Source: Ktedonobacterales bacterium (GTDB taxonomy: Bacteria > Chloroflexota > Ktedonobacteria > Ktedonobacterales > JADMIN01). Taken from it: a DNA stretch of 6,711 nucleotides. Below, piece by piece: positions 1-6,711 of this stretch (the stretch's first letter is position 1; every line of letters begins with the position of its first letter). Made by a program: the position numbers and the translations under genes. The stretch is from contig JAICVT010000244.1 of assembly GCA_025935235.1 (NCBI GenBank), positions 1 to 6,711 of the forward strand. The letters run 5' to 3'. Under the pieces are notes generated by a model. That model did no database searches. It was given only the letters and a program-made list of their open reading frames with translations, and was not told the origin of the DNA.

Positions 1-108
1 CGAGGCATGGGCGCGGGCGGTCGAGGCAGCGCCATCTCCGGCGGCGCGGCGGCGGGCGCAGACGCGGCTGGCATGGTGGGCGCGGCGCGGCGTGCGGGCG
101 GCGCAGCG
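1..108. other. Extremely GC-rich stretch, no gene resolved
   Basis: Almost only G and C, so several frames stay open by composition alone. On the minus strand a frame from an ATG at 74 runs off the left edge and would encode an Ala/Pro-rich start (MPAASAPAAAPPEM), but it has no ribosome binding site. On the plus strand an open frame enters from the left edge and runs to a stop at 195, reading Gly/Ala-rich sequence and then through the AT-rich repeat. Either could be a gene end, and neither has recognisable protein features. I cannot assign coding content here. Confidence 0.3.
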
Positions 109-172
109 AATCGTCCTATACGAAAATGTATAAGACAATTTCGTATAAGACATTTTTGTATAGGACGCTCGC
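106..172. repeat. AT-rich array of four 9-bp motifs at 15-bp period, forming a long stem
   Basis: The 9-mers start at exactly 113, 128, 143 and 158: gtcctatac, gtataagac, gtataagac, gtataggac. The first is the exact reverse complement of the fourth; the middle two differ from the fourth by one base. The three spacers are all 6 bp and nearly pure A/T (gaaaat, aatttc, attttt). Bases 112-129 pair with 150-167 in an 18-bp stem with one G-T pair and a 20-nt loop, extendable by gcga/tcgc (106-109 with 169-172). A competing 9-bp stem joins 117-125 to 139-147. The island is strikingly AT-rich against its flanks. It lies about 40 bp past the stop codon of queG. No T-run follows on either strand, so it is not a classical terminator. 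It could be a cluster of protein-binding sites, a palindromic mobile repeat, or an RNA stem at the queG 3' end. Confidence 0.75.
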
Positions 173-191
173 GGCGGTCGTGTCCACTCGA

Positions 192-209
192 TTGAGCGGC
201 TTGAGCGGC
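192..209. repeat. Tandem 9-bp duplication at the queG stop
   Basis: The 9-mer ttgagcggc occurs twice head to tail (192-200, 201-209), ending on the first base of the queG stop codon (cta at 209-211 on the plus strand). It may be a replication slippage product; no function is evident. Confidence 0.5.
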
Positions 210-1432
210 TATGCGCCATCGAGCATCGCAAGCGCGTGCTGGGCCTCGGCGCACACGGATGGCTCGGCGTCGTTGGCCAGCGTGGCGGCCAGCGCGGCGC
301 GCGCCTCGGCGCCACCCAGCCGCCCCAGCGCCCATGCCGCATGCCCGCGCACCAGCGGCTCCGGGTCGCCCAGCGCCTCGATCAGCGCGGGGATGGCGAC
401 TGGGTCGCCGAGATTGCCTAGCGCGATGCAGACATTGCGCAGCAGCCCGCGCCGCTTGGCGCGCTTGATCGGGCTGTGGCTGAAGCGCTCGCGGAATCCG
501 GCATCGTCGAGCTTCAGCAGCGGAATCAGCTCCGGGCTGGAGCCAACCGCCGCGCGCGGGCGAAACTCCAGCCGGTCTCCAGCGCCCAAGCGGCCGCTGG
601 CGCGCAGCCGCCGCTCGGCCACCAGATTCACCGGGCAGACCTGCTGGCAGATGTCGCAGCCGAAGATGTGCGCGCCGATCAACGGGCGCAGTTCTAGCGG
701 GATCGCGCCGCGATGCTCGATGGTCAGATACGAGATGCAGCGGCGCGCGTCGAGCACGTAGGGCGCGACGAAGGCGTTGGTCGGGCAGGCATGCAGGCAG
801 ACCTCGCACTGGCCACAGTTGGCGGCCAGCGGCGCATCGGCGGCCAGATCGAGGCTGGTGACTAGCTCCGCCAGAAAGACCCACGACCCCCAGCCCTTGG
901 TCAGGATGTTGGTGTTCTTGCCGTACCAGCCCAGGCCAGCGCGCTCGGCCACCGCGCGGTCCACCATGCGCCCGGTATCGCAGAAGACGATGCTCTTCTC
1001 GTCGCCAGGCGACGCCAGCTCGCGCACGAAGGCCGCCAGCGCATCCAGCTTGCGGCGGATGACCTCGTGGTAGTCGTCGCCCCAGGCATAGGCCGAGACA
1101 CGCCCATGCGGCTCGCTGGGCGCGCTCAGGTCGCGCGGCGCGTCGGTCAGATAGAAGACGCCCAGCGCGATCACCGACCGCGCGGTGGGCAGCAGCGCGC
1201 GCGGATCGCTCGACACCTCGGCGCGCTCCGGGGTCAGCCAGTCCATGCCCTCGAAGAAGCCCGCCGCGATGCGCGTCTTGAGCGCCGCTTCAGCGCGCGG
1301 CAGTGGCGCGGCGCTGGTGATGCGCACGAGGTCAAAGCCCAGCGCATACGCGCGCTCGCGGATACGCTCGCTCAGCGCGGCGGGCATCAGCTCGCACTCG
1401 TCAGCCTGCTCGTCAGCCTCAAATACATCCAT
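209..1432 (-). CDS. queG: Epoxyqueuosine reductase QueG with C-terminal HEAT repeats
   Basis: Cobalamin- and iron-sulfur-dependent cytoplasmic enzyme that reduces epoxyqueuosine to queuosine at the wobble base of tRNAs with GUN anticodons (Asp, Asn, His, Tyr), the last step of queuosine synthesis. The 407-residue product has two 4Fe-4S motifs: CGQCEVCLHACP (C206, C209, C212, C216) and, after C232, GCDICQQVCP (C259, C262, C266). D152 in CDTGRMVDRAVAERAG matches the proposed catalytic Asp of the family, and GLGWYGKNTNIL (167-178) is the next conserved block. Residues from about 328 to the end form two HEAT-like repeats (LGDPVAIPALIEALGD...VRGHAAWALGRLG), as in the longer QueG forms of Gram-positives. 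The start is uncertain: the first ATG (1432) has only a weak GAG upstream, and the ATG at 1387 would remove an acidic 15-residue leader and fit homologues better. It lies 25 bp behind hicB on the same strand and may be co-transcribed. Confidence 0.95.
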   Translation of the reverse strand: MDVFEADEQADECELMPAALSERIRERAYALGFDLVRITSAAPLPRAEAALKTRIAAGFFEGMDWLTPERAEVSSDPRALLPTARSVIALGVFYLTDAPRDLSAPSEPHGRVSAYAWGDDYHEVIRRKLDALAAFVRELASPGDEKSIVFCDTGRMVDRAVAERAGLGWYGKNTNILTKGWGSWVFLAELVTSLDLAADAPLAANCGQCEVCLHACPTNAFVAPYVLDARRCISYLTIEHRGAIPLELRPLIGAHIFGCDICQQVCPVNLVAERRLRASGRLGAGDRLEFRPRAAVGSSPELIPLLKLDDAGFRERFSHSPIKRAKRRGLLRNVCIALGNLGDPVAIPALIEALGDPEPLVRGHAAWALGRLGGAEARAALAATLANDAEPSVCAEAQHALAMLDGA

Positions 1433-1457
1433 GTCTCATTCTCAACGCATGCGCTGG

Positions 1458-1673
1458 CTATGCGAACACATGCGGCTCTGGCAGCGCCTCGCTGTGCGCC
1501 CGCCGCGACTGCACGAGCAACTCCAGCAGCTCCTGTCCGCGCTGGAGCGCTTCCGCATATGTGTCGCCATGCGTATGGACAAGGTCGCCCCACTCCGGCA
1601 AGCTGACGACATACGCATCATCTTCGTTCGACCACTGGATAACGATGGTGTAGCGCAGCGACGTCTCACTCAT
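1458..1673 (-). CDS. hicB: HicB-family antitoxin, short form
   Basis: Product of 71 residues matching the HicB antitoxin core, a partial RNase H-like fold: YTIVIQWSNEDDAYVVSLPEWGD (about 8-30), then HTHGDTYAEALQRGQELLELLV (33-54), where the G-x-T-x-x-EA block is typical of the family. HicB binds HicA and blocks its RNA cleavage. Many HicB proteins carry a ribbon-helix-helix or HTH DNA-binding domain after the core. Here only about 17 polar residues follow (ending EALPEPHVFA), so autoregulation by this protein alone is doubtful. The ATG overlaps the hicA stop as ATGA (1673-1670). An AGGAG (1687-1683, minus strand) lies 9 nt upstream inside hicA, supporting coupled translation. The family call rests on pattern recognition of a short sequence. 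Confidence 0.85.
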   Translation of the reverse strand: MSETSLRYTIVIQWSNEDDAYVVSLPEWGDLVHTHGDTYAEALQRGQELLELLVQSRRAHSEALPEPHVFA

Positions 1674-1897
1674 GGCTGCTGGCTCCTCTGTCTGGCTACA
1701 TTAGCGCGATGCACAGCTTCACGGACATCGCGCTCTTGGTAGGGTTTTGCGTCTTTTCCATCTTGGCCAGCAAGGTTCACTTCAAGATCAGGAATAAGCG
1801 AATGTCTCCAGATCTGGTGGCTGGTTCCTGACTGCCTCTCGACATGCCAGCCTGCATGCAGCAAATCTGCCCGAAGCTGCCGCAGTTTGCGTGGCAT
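1670..1897 (-). CDS. hicA: HicA-family toxin (mRNA interferase)
   Basis: Product of 75 residues with the HicA layout, a small dsRBD-like fold: PRKLRQLRADLLHAGW at the N-terminus, then RQSGTSHQIWRH, where H27 in the GTSH-x-x-W motif is the expected catalytic histidine, then the strand LEVNLAGQDGKD and a helix QERDVREAVHRAN. HicA cleaves mRNA when not bound by HicB. The start at 1897 is fixed by a strong GGAGG (1907-1903, minus strand) with a 5-nt gap; the frame stays open 20 codons further upstream, but that extension has no ribosome site. The gene order toxin then antitoxin, with ATGA overlap, is the usual hicAB arrangement. A possible -10 (TACGAT, 1924-1919 minus) lies just upstream but has no convincing -35. 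The catalytic His is intact, so the toxin looks functional. Confidence 0.87.
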   Translation of the reverse strand: MPRKLRQLRADLLHAGWHVERQSGTSHQIWRHSLIPDLEVNLAGQDGKDAKPYQERDVREAVHRANVARQRSQQP

Positions 1898-1902
1898 GTG
1901 AT

Positions 1903-1907
1903 CCTCC
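1903..1907 (-). promoter_or_regulatory. Ribosome binding site of hicA
   Basis: A perfect GGAGG on the minus strand, 5 nt before the ATG at 1897. It decides the start against an in-frame ATG at 1957. Confidence 0.75.
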
Positions 1908-2070
1908 AATTTGCGGTTATCGTACCATACCGTTTCTCGGTCCGGTCGTCTCCCCATATTCCACCTTTGAGCCGCTCGCGCGGACCAGCGTTATGGAAAG
2001 GAGGAGGCGCGGCGAAGTCGCGGATCCCTGCTGGAAGTCCTATCGCTGGGCGCTGTCGGTACTAGCTGAA

Positions 2071-2099
2071 TTGTGGCCCCAAGGCCCATTCTCTATACT
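2071..2099 (+). promoter_or_regulatory. Candidate sigma-70-type promoter for the DUF4878-like gene
   Basis: TTGTGG (2071-2076) and TATACT (2094-2099) are separated by exactly 17 bp. The predicted start near 2106 gives a leader of about 88 nt before the ATG at 2194. The spacer contains a small GGCC-ccaa-GGCC symmetry. This is the best promoter-like pair in the roughly 300-bp divergent region between hicA and the rightward gene. The rest of that region (1908-2070) shows nothing I can name, apart from an AAGGAGGAGG at 1998-2007 with no start codon at a usable distance. Confidence 0.5.
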
Positions 2100-2193
2100 G
2101 ATACCCAATGCGAGCGCGATTGCTGGCTATGCCAGCCAGCGCTCCAATCGCGAACCCATCTCGCGGTCGGGCAACGAAGAAAGCAGGGCTGCT

Positions 2194-2805
2194 ATGCCAG
2201 ACGCACAACGGCGCGCAGAGTTGGCGAGTCGCATCGAGCAACGCCGCCAGGAGCTGGGAGCGCGCAGCGATGTCAGCCAGCGCCTGCGCGAGCTTTCGGC
2301 GTCTGGCAGCCGCATTCCAGCTCCCGCTGGGCGCAACCAGCGCTCGACCCTCAACACGGTCATCATCACGGCAATCGCGGGTGTGGGCCTGCTCATCATC
2401 GCCGCCATCGCCGCCATCGTCATCATCAGCGGCGTCTGGGTGCAGTCGCAGCTCACCAGCTCGCCCTCGACGACGGTCGAAGACTTCTACGCCGCCATGC
2501 ACCAGCAAGACTATGCGACCGCCTATGGCAAGTTTTCCAGCGCGGCGCAGAGTCACCTGACTGAGGCGAAGTTCGAGCAGACCATGCGCGCGACTGATCT
2601 GATCGCGGGGGGCGTGCAGTCCTACACGATCGTCACCACCACTACCAACGGGCAGGCCGCGACGGTGACGGTTGATGTCGTGCGGCAGGGCAATAGCTCG
2701 GTCGCGCAGGTCTTCAAGCTGACCCTGACGCAAGAGCAGCAGACCTGGCGCATCGCGACGATCCAGCAGACCGGGCAGACCTCGGCGCCCACACCCTCGA
2801 ATTGA
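2194..2805 (+). CDS. Single-pass membrane protein with DUF4878/NTF2-like outer domain
   Basis: Product of 203 residues in three parts. Residues 1-52 are a charged, probably helical cytoplasmic segment (MPDAQRRAELASRIEQRRQE...). Residues 55-83 are one transmembrane helix (VIITAIAGVGLLIIAAIAAIVII). Residues 92-192 look like a DUF4878/lumazine-binding-like domain of NTF2-type fold: VEDFYAAMHQQDYATAYGKFSSAAQ, a middle segment with FEQTMRATDLIAGG, then alternating strands (YTIVTTTTNGQAATVTVDVVRQG and VFKLTLTQEQQTWRIATIQQ). The tail is Thr/Ser/Pro-rich. By the positive-inside rule the domain should face outside. The start at 2194 is chosen because an AGGG lies 5 nt upstream and a promoter sits about 90 bp before it; the frame is open back to 1891 but that part reads unlike protein. 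Such domains are common on membrane-anchored proteins of unknown role; no function is assigned. Confidence 0.8.
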   Translation: MPDAQRRAELASRIEQRRQELGARSDVSQRLRELSASGSRIPAPAGRNQRSTLNTVIITAIAGVGLLIIAAIAAIVIISGVWVQSQLTSSPSTTVEDFYAAMHQQDYATAYGKFSSAAQSHLTEAKFEQTMRATDLIAGGVQSYTIVTTTTNGQAATVTVDVVRQGNSSVAQVFKLTLTQEQQTWRIATIQQTGQTSAPTPSN

Positions 2806-2940
2806 CCAGCGCATCTGGCGCACCGCGTCGTAGCGAGAGCGTGGCGCCCGCACAGTTCGGCGTGCGCTCGCCAGCGTCGCGTGCGCCGGAATGGCAAGCA
2901 TGCGTTGAGGCTTCGATCCGCATCACTCCTGGCCTCGAAG

Positions 2941-2953
2941 GGTCCTGTGGACC
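2941..2953. promoter_or_regulatory. Perfect 5-bp palindrome upstream of the gyrB promoter
   Basis: GGTCC-TGT-GGACC ends one base before the position where the gyrB -35 would fall (2954-2959). It could be an operator or a small hairpin. A 5-bp arm can occur by chance in GC-rich DNA. Confidence 0.3.
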
Positions 2954-2973
2954 TACCAGAGAGGCCGAAAATG

Positions 2974-2982
2974 TGCTATTAT
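2974..2982 (+). promoter_or_regulatory. Extended -10 promoter for gyrB
   Basis: TGC-TATTAT (TGn at 2974-2976, -10 at 2977-2982) in an AT-rich patch 42 bp before the first possible gyrB ATG. The matching -35 position reads taccag, a poor match, which fits an extended -10 promoter. The predicted start near 2989 gives a leader of 35 or 68 nt, depending on the start codon. Confidence 0.45.
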
Positions 2983-2984
2983 AA

Positions 2985-4979
<1,995 letters not shown>

Positions 4980-5000
4980 CAGTCGCTCTGGCGCGTGACC

Positions 5001-5133
5001 GCACCCCTATCCCCCTCTCCCACCAGGAGAGGGGGATTCTCAATTCAGGGTTGTGGGACTGGCGCCCGCAAGCGGCAGGCTTTGTAGCTCCCCTCTCCCA
5101 CCTCGACGGGAGAGGGGCTGGGGATGGGGGCGC
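5001..5133. repeat. Inverted pair of GGGAGAGGGG palindromes (dispersed repeat type)
   Basis: Two hairpins fill the gap between the convergent genes. The first pairs 5011-5020 with 5026-5035 (10 bp perfect, 5-nt loop); the second pairs 5090-5099 with 5108-5117 (10 bp perfect, 8-nt loop). Outside them, 5001-5014 (gcacccctatcccc) matches the reverse complement of 5120-5133 at 12 of 14 positions, so two copies of one element face each other around about 50 bp of unrelated sequence. CCCCTCTCCC palindromes of this kind are, to my knowledge, abundant intergenic repeats in Chloroflexota. They may also end or protect the converging transcripts, though neither is followed by a T-run. Confidence 0.7.
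5011..5040 (+). terminator. Possible gyrB transcript-end hairpin
   Basis: A 10-bp perfect GC-rich stem with a 5-nt loop 32 bp after the gyrB stop, followed by ATTCT rather than a T-run. The stem is strong enough to stall polymerase or shield the mRNA end, but it is a weak candidate for a true intrinsic terminator. It is part of the palindrome pair listed separately. Confidence 0.35.
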
Positions 5134-5136
5134 GCC

Positions 5137-6711
5137 CTACGACGCCAGCTCCTGGCGCAGCGTGTGCAACTGCTCAGCGGGGACCATGTTGTACTGCACG
5201 AGCAGCGTTTCGAGGTCGTTGGCCTGGCCCGCGGCGGCGCGCTCCTGCTTGACCCGCCCCAGCGAGGCGATCTGCTGGGGGCTGACCAGCCCACGGCTCA
5301 CCAGCAGCGCGGCCAGCAGTTGATCGGCGCTGAGGAATTTGAACATCACCGCCAGCTCGCCCAGCTTGCGCGGCTGATCTACCGTCGAGAGCATCGCCTG
5401 GATGCCGCGCAGCGTCTCAAGCTTGCTTGGCGTCAGCAGCGCGCCCTCCACCAGCACGCTGCCCAGCGCTGTCTCGGTGGGCGCCGACGTGGCGGTCGGT
5501 GGCAGCGAGTGGGTTGGCGTCGCAGAGACCGACCGTTCAACAGCGGTCGAGCGGTCGAAGAGATCTCGAACTTCGGGCGCTCCACGCGGCTCATGCGGCT
5601 CATGCGGCTCATGCGGCTCATCGGGCGCGGCGGTGAAGTGAATCGCTCGCTCGTGAGGCGCCAGATCGCCACTGGCGCGCGGCGCGTCCCAGGGGCGCTC
5701 CTGTCCGCTGTCGTAGCGTGGCTCAGCGGTGGGGTGTCGCGGCTCCAGGATCGCCGCCGACCAGGCATCATCGAGCGAGGCGTGCCCTGTGGGTGAAGCG
5801 GCGGCCGGGTGAAAGGCGTCCTCAGAGAGCGCGCCGGTCTCCATCTCAGCCTCGTCGTCGGGCGGCGTCCAGGCATCCTGGAAGACAGGCGCGCTCTGAC
5901 CGTTGACCGGCGATGATGGCCCACCGAACATGCCACGCGCCGCGAGATCGGAGCCAGGGTATGCGCCGGGGTCGGAGCTAAAGCTGGCTGGCCCAGCGTC
6001 GGGCGTGCGCCACTCAGAGAACCCGCGCGCATCGGCCACGTAGCCGCCCGATGTCGCGCCCCAGGATGACGGGCCGCCCGGGAAGGACCGCGAGAACTCC
6101 GGCATGGATGATCCCGGTGATCCCGATGGACCCGACGGGCGACCAAACCCAGCGCCGAAGGGATTCACCGCCTGTCCGACGCCCGGAGCGAACGGCGATG
6201 GCGGTCCGAATGGCCCAGATGGGCTGGACGGCGCGCTGCTGGAATCTTGCGAGAAGGGGTTGCTACCGTAGGGGTTCGCAAAGGGCGACGTTTCGATCTC
6301 GGTGGAGAAAGGATTGGCGGCTCTCGGTTGGGCGAATGGGCTGGCGCCCGGCTGCGCGGCGAACGGCTGGCCAAAGGGCTGACCCTGTGGTTGGCTATGG
6401 GGCTGTGACTGCGGCGCATATCCTCCAGACGGCAGCACGACCTGCGGGAAGCCCGCCGCGCCATACATCCCCTCGGGGAATGGCGTCGTCTCCATCTGCG
6501 CGCCATAGCCCTGCATCGCTTGCATCGCTTGCATCGCTTGCATCGGCGCGCCGGGCGCGAAGCTCGGCGGCGAGAAGGCGCCCGACGGCATGCTCTGATA
6601 CCCGCCAACGCCCGATGGACCAGAGGGCATGGACATCAGCGGCGCGCCATAGGGCGATGCGGCGGACGATGCGGGCAGCGGAGTCATGCCGAACGCGCCA
6701 CCGCCATAGCC
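5137..6711 (-). CDS. Low-complexity Pro/Ser/Gly-rich protein with MshEN/GspE_N-like C-terminal domain (5' end outside window)
   Basis: The frame is open to the right edge (GYGGGAFG precedes the ATG at 6687), so the true start is probably outside. At least 524 residues are encoded here. The first 400 or so are low-complexity, rich in P, S, G, A, F and Q, with repeated NPF and SPFA motifs, QAM repeats and a HEP repeat, and more acidic stretches towards the middle; no signal peptide or membrane helix is seen. The last 110 residues are ordered and helical, in three units: LGSVLVEGALLTPSKLETL, KLGELAVMFKFLSADQLLAALL with VSRGLVSPQQIASL, and LETLLVQYNMVPAEQLHTL. The LGxxLvxxgxLsxxqLxxxL pattern resembles the MshEN/GspE_N domain of type II secretion and type IV pilus ATPases, which in some proteins binds c-di-GMP. 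No ATPase follows it. Role unknown; a scaffold or adaptor is an inference. It converges on gyrB. Confidence 0.75.
   Translation of the reverse strand, partial: GYGGGAFGMTPLPASSAASPYGAPLMSMPSGPSGVGGYQSMPSGAFSPPSFAPGAPMQAMQAMQAMQGYGAQMETTPFPEGMYGAAGFPQVVLPSGGYAPQSQPHSQPQGQPFGQPFAAQPGASPFAQPRAANPFSTEIETSPFANPYGSNPFSQDSSSAPSSPSGPFGPPSPFAPGVGQAVNPFGAGFGRPSGPSGSPGSSMPEFSRSFPGGPSSWGATSGGYVADARGFSEWRTPDAGPASFSSDPGAYPGSDLAARGMFGGPSSPVNGQSAPVFQDAWTPPDDEAEMETGALSEDAFHPAAASPTGHASLDDAWSAAILEPRHPTAEPRYDSGQERPWDAPRASGDLAPHERAIHFTAAPDEPHEPHEPHEPRGAPEVRDLFDRSTAVERSVSATPTHSLPPTATSAPTETALGSVLVEGALLTPSKLETLRGIQAMLSTVDQPRKLGELAVMFKFLSADQLLAALLVSRGLVSPQQIASLGRVKQERAAAGQANDLETLLVQYNMVPAEQLHTLRQELAS
5586..5621 (-). 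repeat. In-frame 9-bp tandem repeat encoding (HEP)n
   Basis: Four exact copies of gcggctcat (plus strand) head to tail, encoding EPHEPHEPHEP on the minus strand. The unit is a multiple of three, so copy-number change would keep the frame. The absence of base differences points to recent slippage expansion. Confidence 0.8.
6513..6545 (-). repeat. In-frame 9-bp tandem repeat encoding (MQA)n
   Basis: Three exact copies plus 6 bp of a fourth of gcatcgctt (plus strand), encoding MQAMQAMQAMQ on the minus strand. It is a second, unrelated 9-bp array in the same gene, also frame-preserving. Confidence 0.8.

Noticed and set aside
113..166. Similarity of GTCTTATAC to the Tn5/IS50 end sequence
   Set aside because: Only a short core resembles it, no transposase is nearby, and the 15-bp regular array is unlike transposon ends.
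113..166. Intrinsic terminator of queG
   Set aside because: The stem is long but AT-rich, and no T-run follows in the queG direction.
106..172. CRISPR array
   Set aside because: Units are 9 bp with 6-bp spacers and one is inverted; far too small for CRISPR.
1912..1930. Palindromic operator cggttatcgtaccataccg upstream of hicA
   Set aside because: Only the outer four bases on each side are symmetric; the centre does not match.
1998..2007. AAGGAGGAGG as a ribosome binding site
   Set aside because: No ATG or GTG lies 4-12 nt downstream with a sensible reading frame.
1891..2193. N-terminal extension of the membrane protein back to 1891
   Set aside because: The frame is open only through base composition; the sequence reads unlike protein, crosses the promoter and has no ribosome site.
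2062..2901. Open frame antisense to the membrane protein gene
   Set aside because: Arg/Asp-rich composition typical of shadow frames; the sense frame has a membrane helix and a domain.
5433..6146. Alternative minus-strand frame inside the low-complexity gene
   Set aside because: Arg/Pro-rich shadow; the chosen frame ends in a well-ordered domain and stays open over the whole region.

Overview
This is a GC-rich chromosomal window that is ordinary housekeeping DNA at its centre, with accessory features around it. The gene set suggests Chloroflexota, probably class Chloroflexia: a short 640-residue gyrase B without the long proteobacterial insert, a QueG with a C-terminal HEAT-repeat extension, a compact HicA/HicB pair, and GGGAGAGGGG-type dispersed palindromes. 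The taxon is an inference from style, not a sequence match.

Layout from left to right. Bases 1-108 are extremely GC-rich with no resolvable gene. Bases 106-172 hold a sharply AT-rich island built from four copies of a 9-bp motif at an exact 15-bp period; its outer parts also form an 18-bp near-perfect stem. A leftward three-gene run follows: hicA (toxin), hicB (antitoxin, overlapping hicA by ATGA) and queG (last step of queuosine synthesis), which starts 25 bp after hicB. A roughly 300-bp divergent region then carries a good sigma-70-type promoter for a rightward gene encoding a membrane-anchored protein with a DUF4878/NTF2-like outer domain. After a 218-bp gap with an extended -10 promoter comes gyrB, complete and with all key ATPase and TOPRIM residues.

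gyrB converges on a leftward gene that runs off the right edge. Its product is about 400 residues of Pro/Ser/Gly/Ala/Phe-rich low-complexity sequence followed by a 110-residue helical C-terminal domain resembling the N-terminal domain of type II secretion/type IV pilus ATPases (MshEN/GspE_N). The convergent gap holds two GGGAGAGGGG-type hairpins in inverted orientation.

No defence island, CRISPR array, tRNA, rRNA or transposase is visible. The points most worth following are the 15-bp-period motif array, the low-complexity/MshEN-like protein, the paired palindromes, and the hicAB-queG arrangement with a HicB that lacks a DNA-binding domain.
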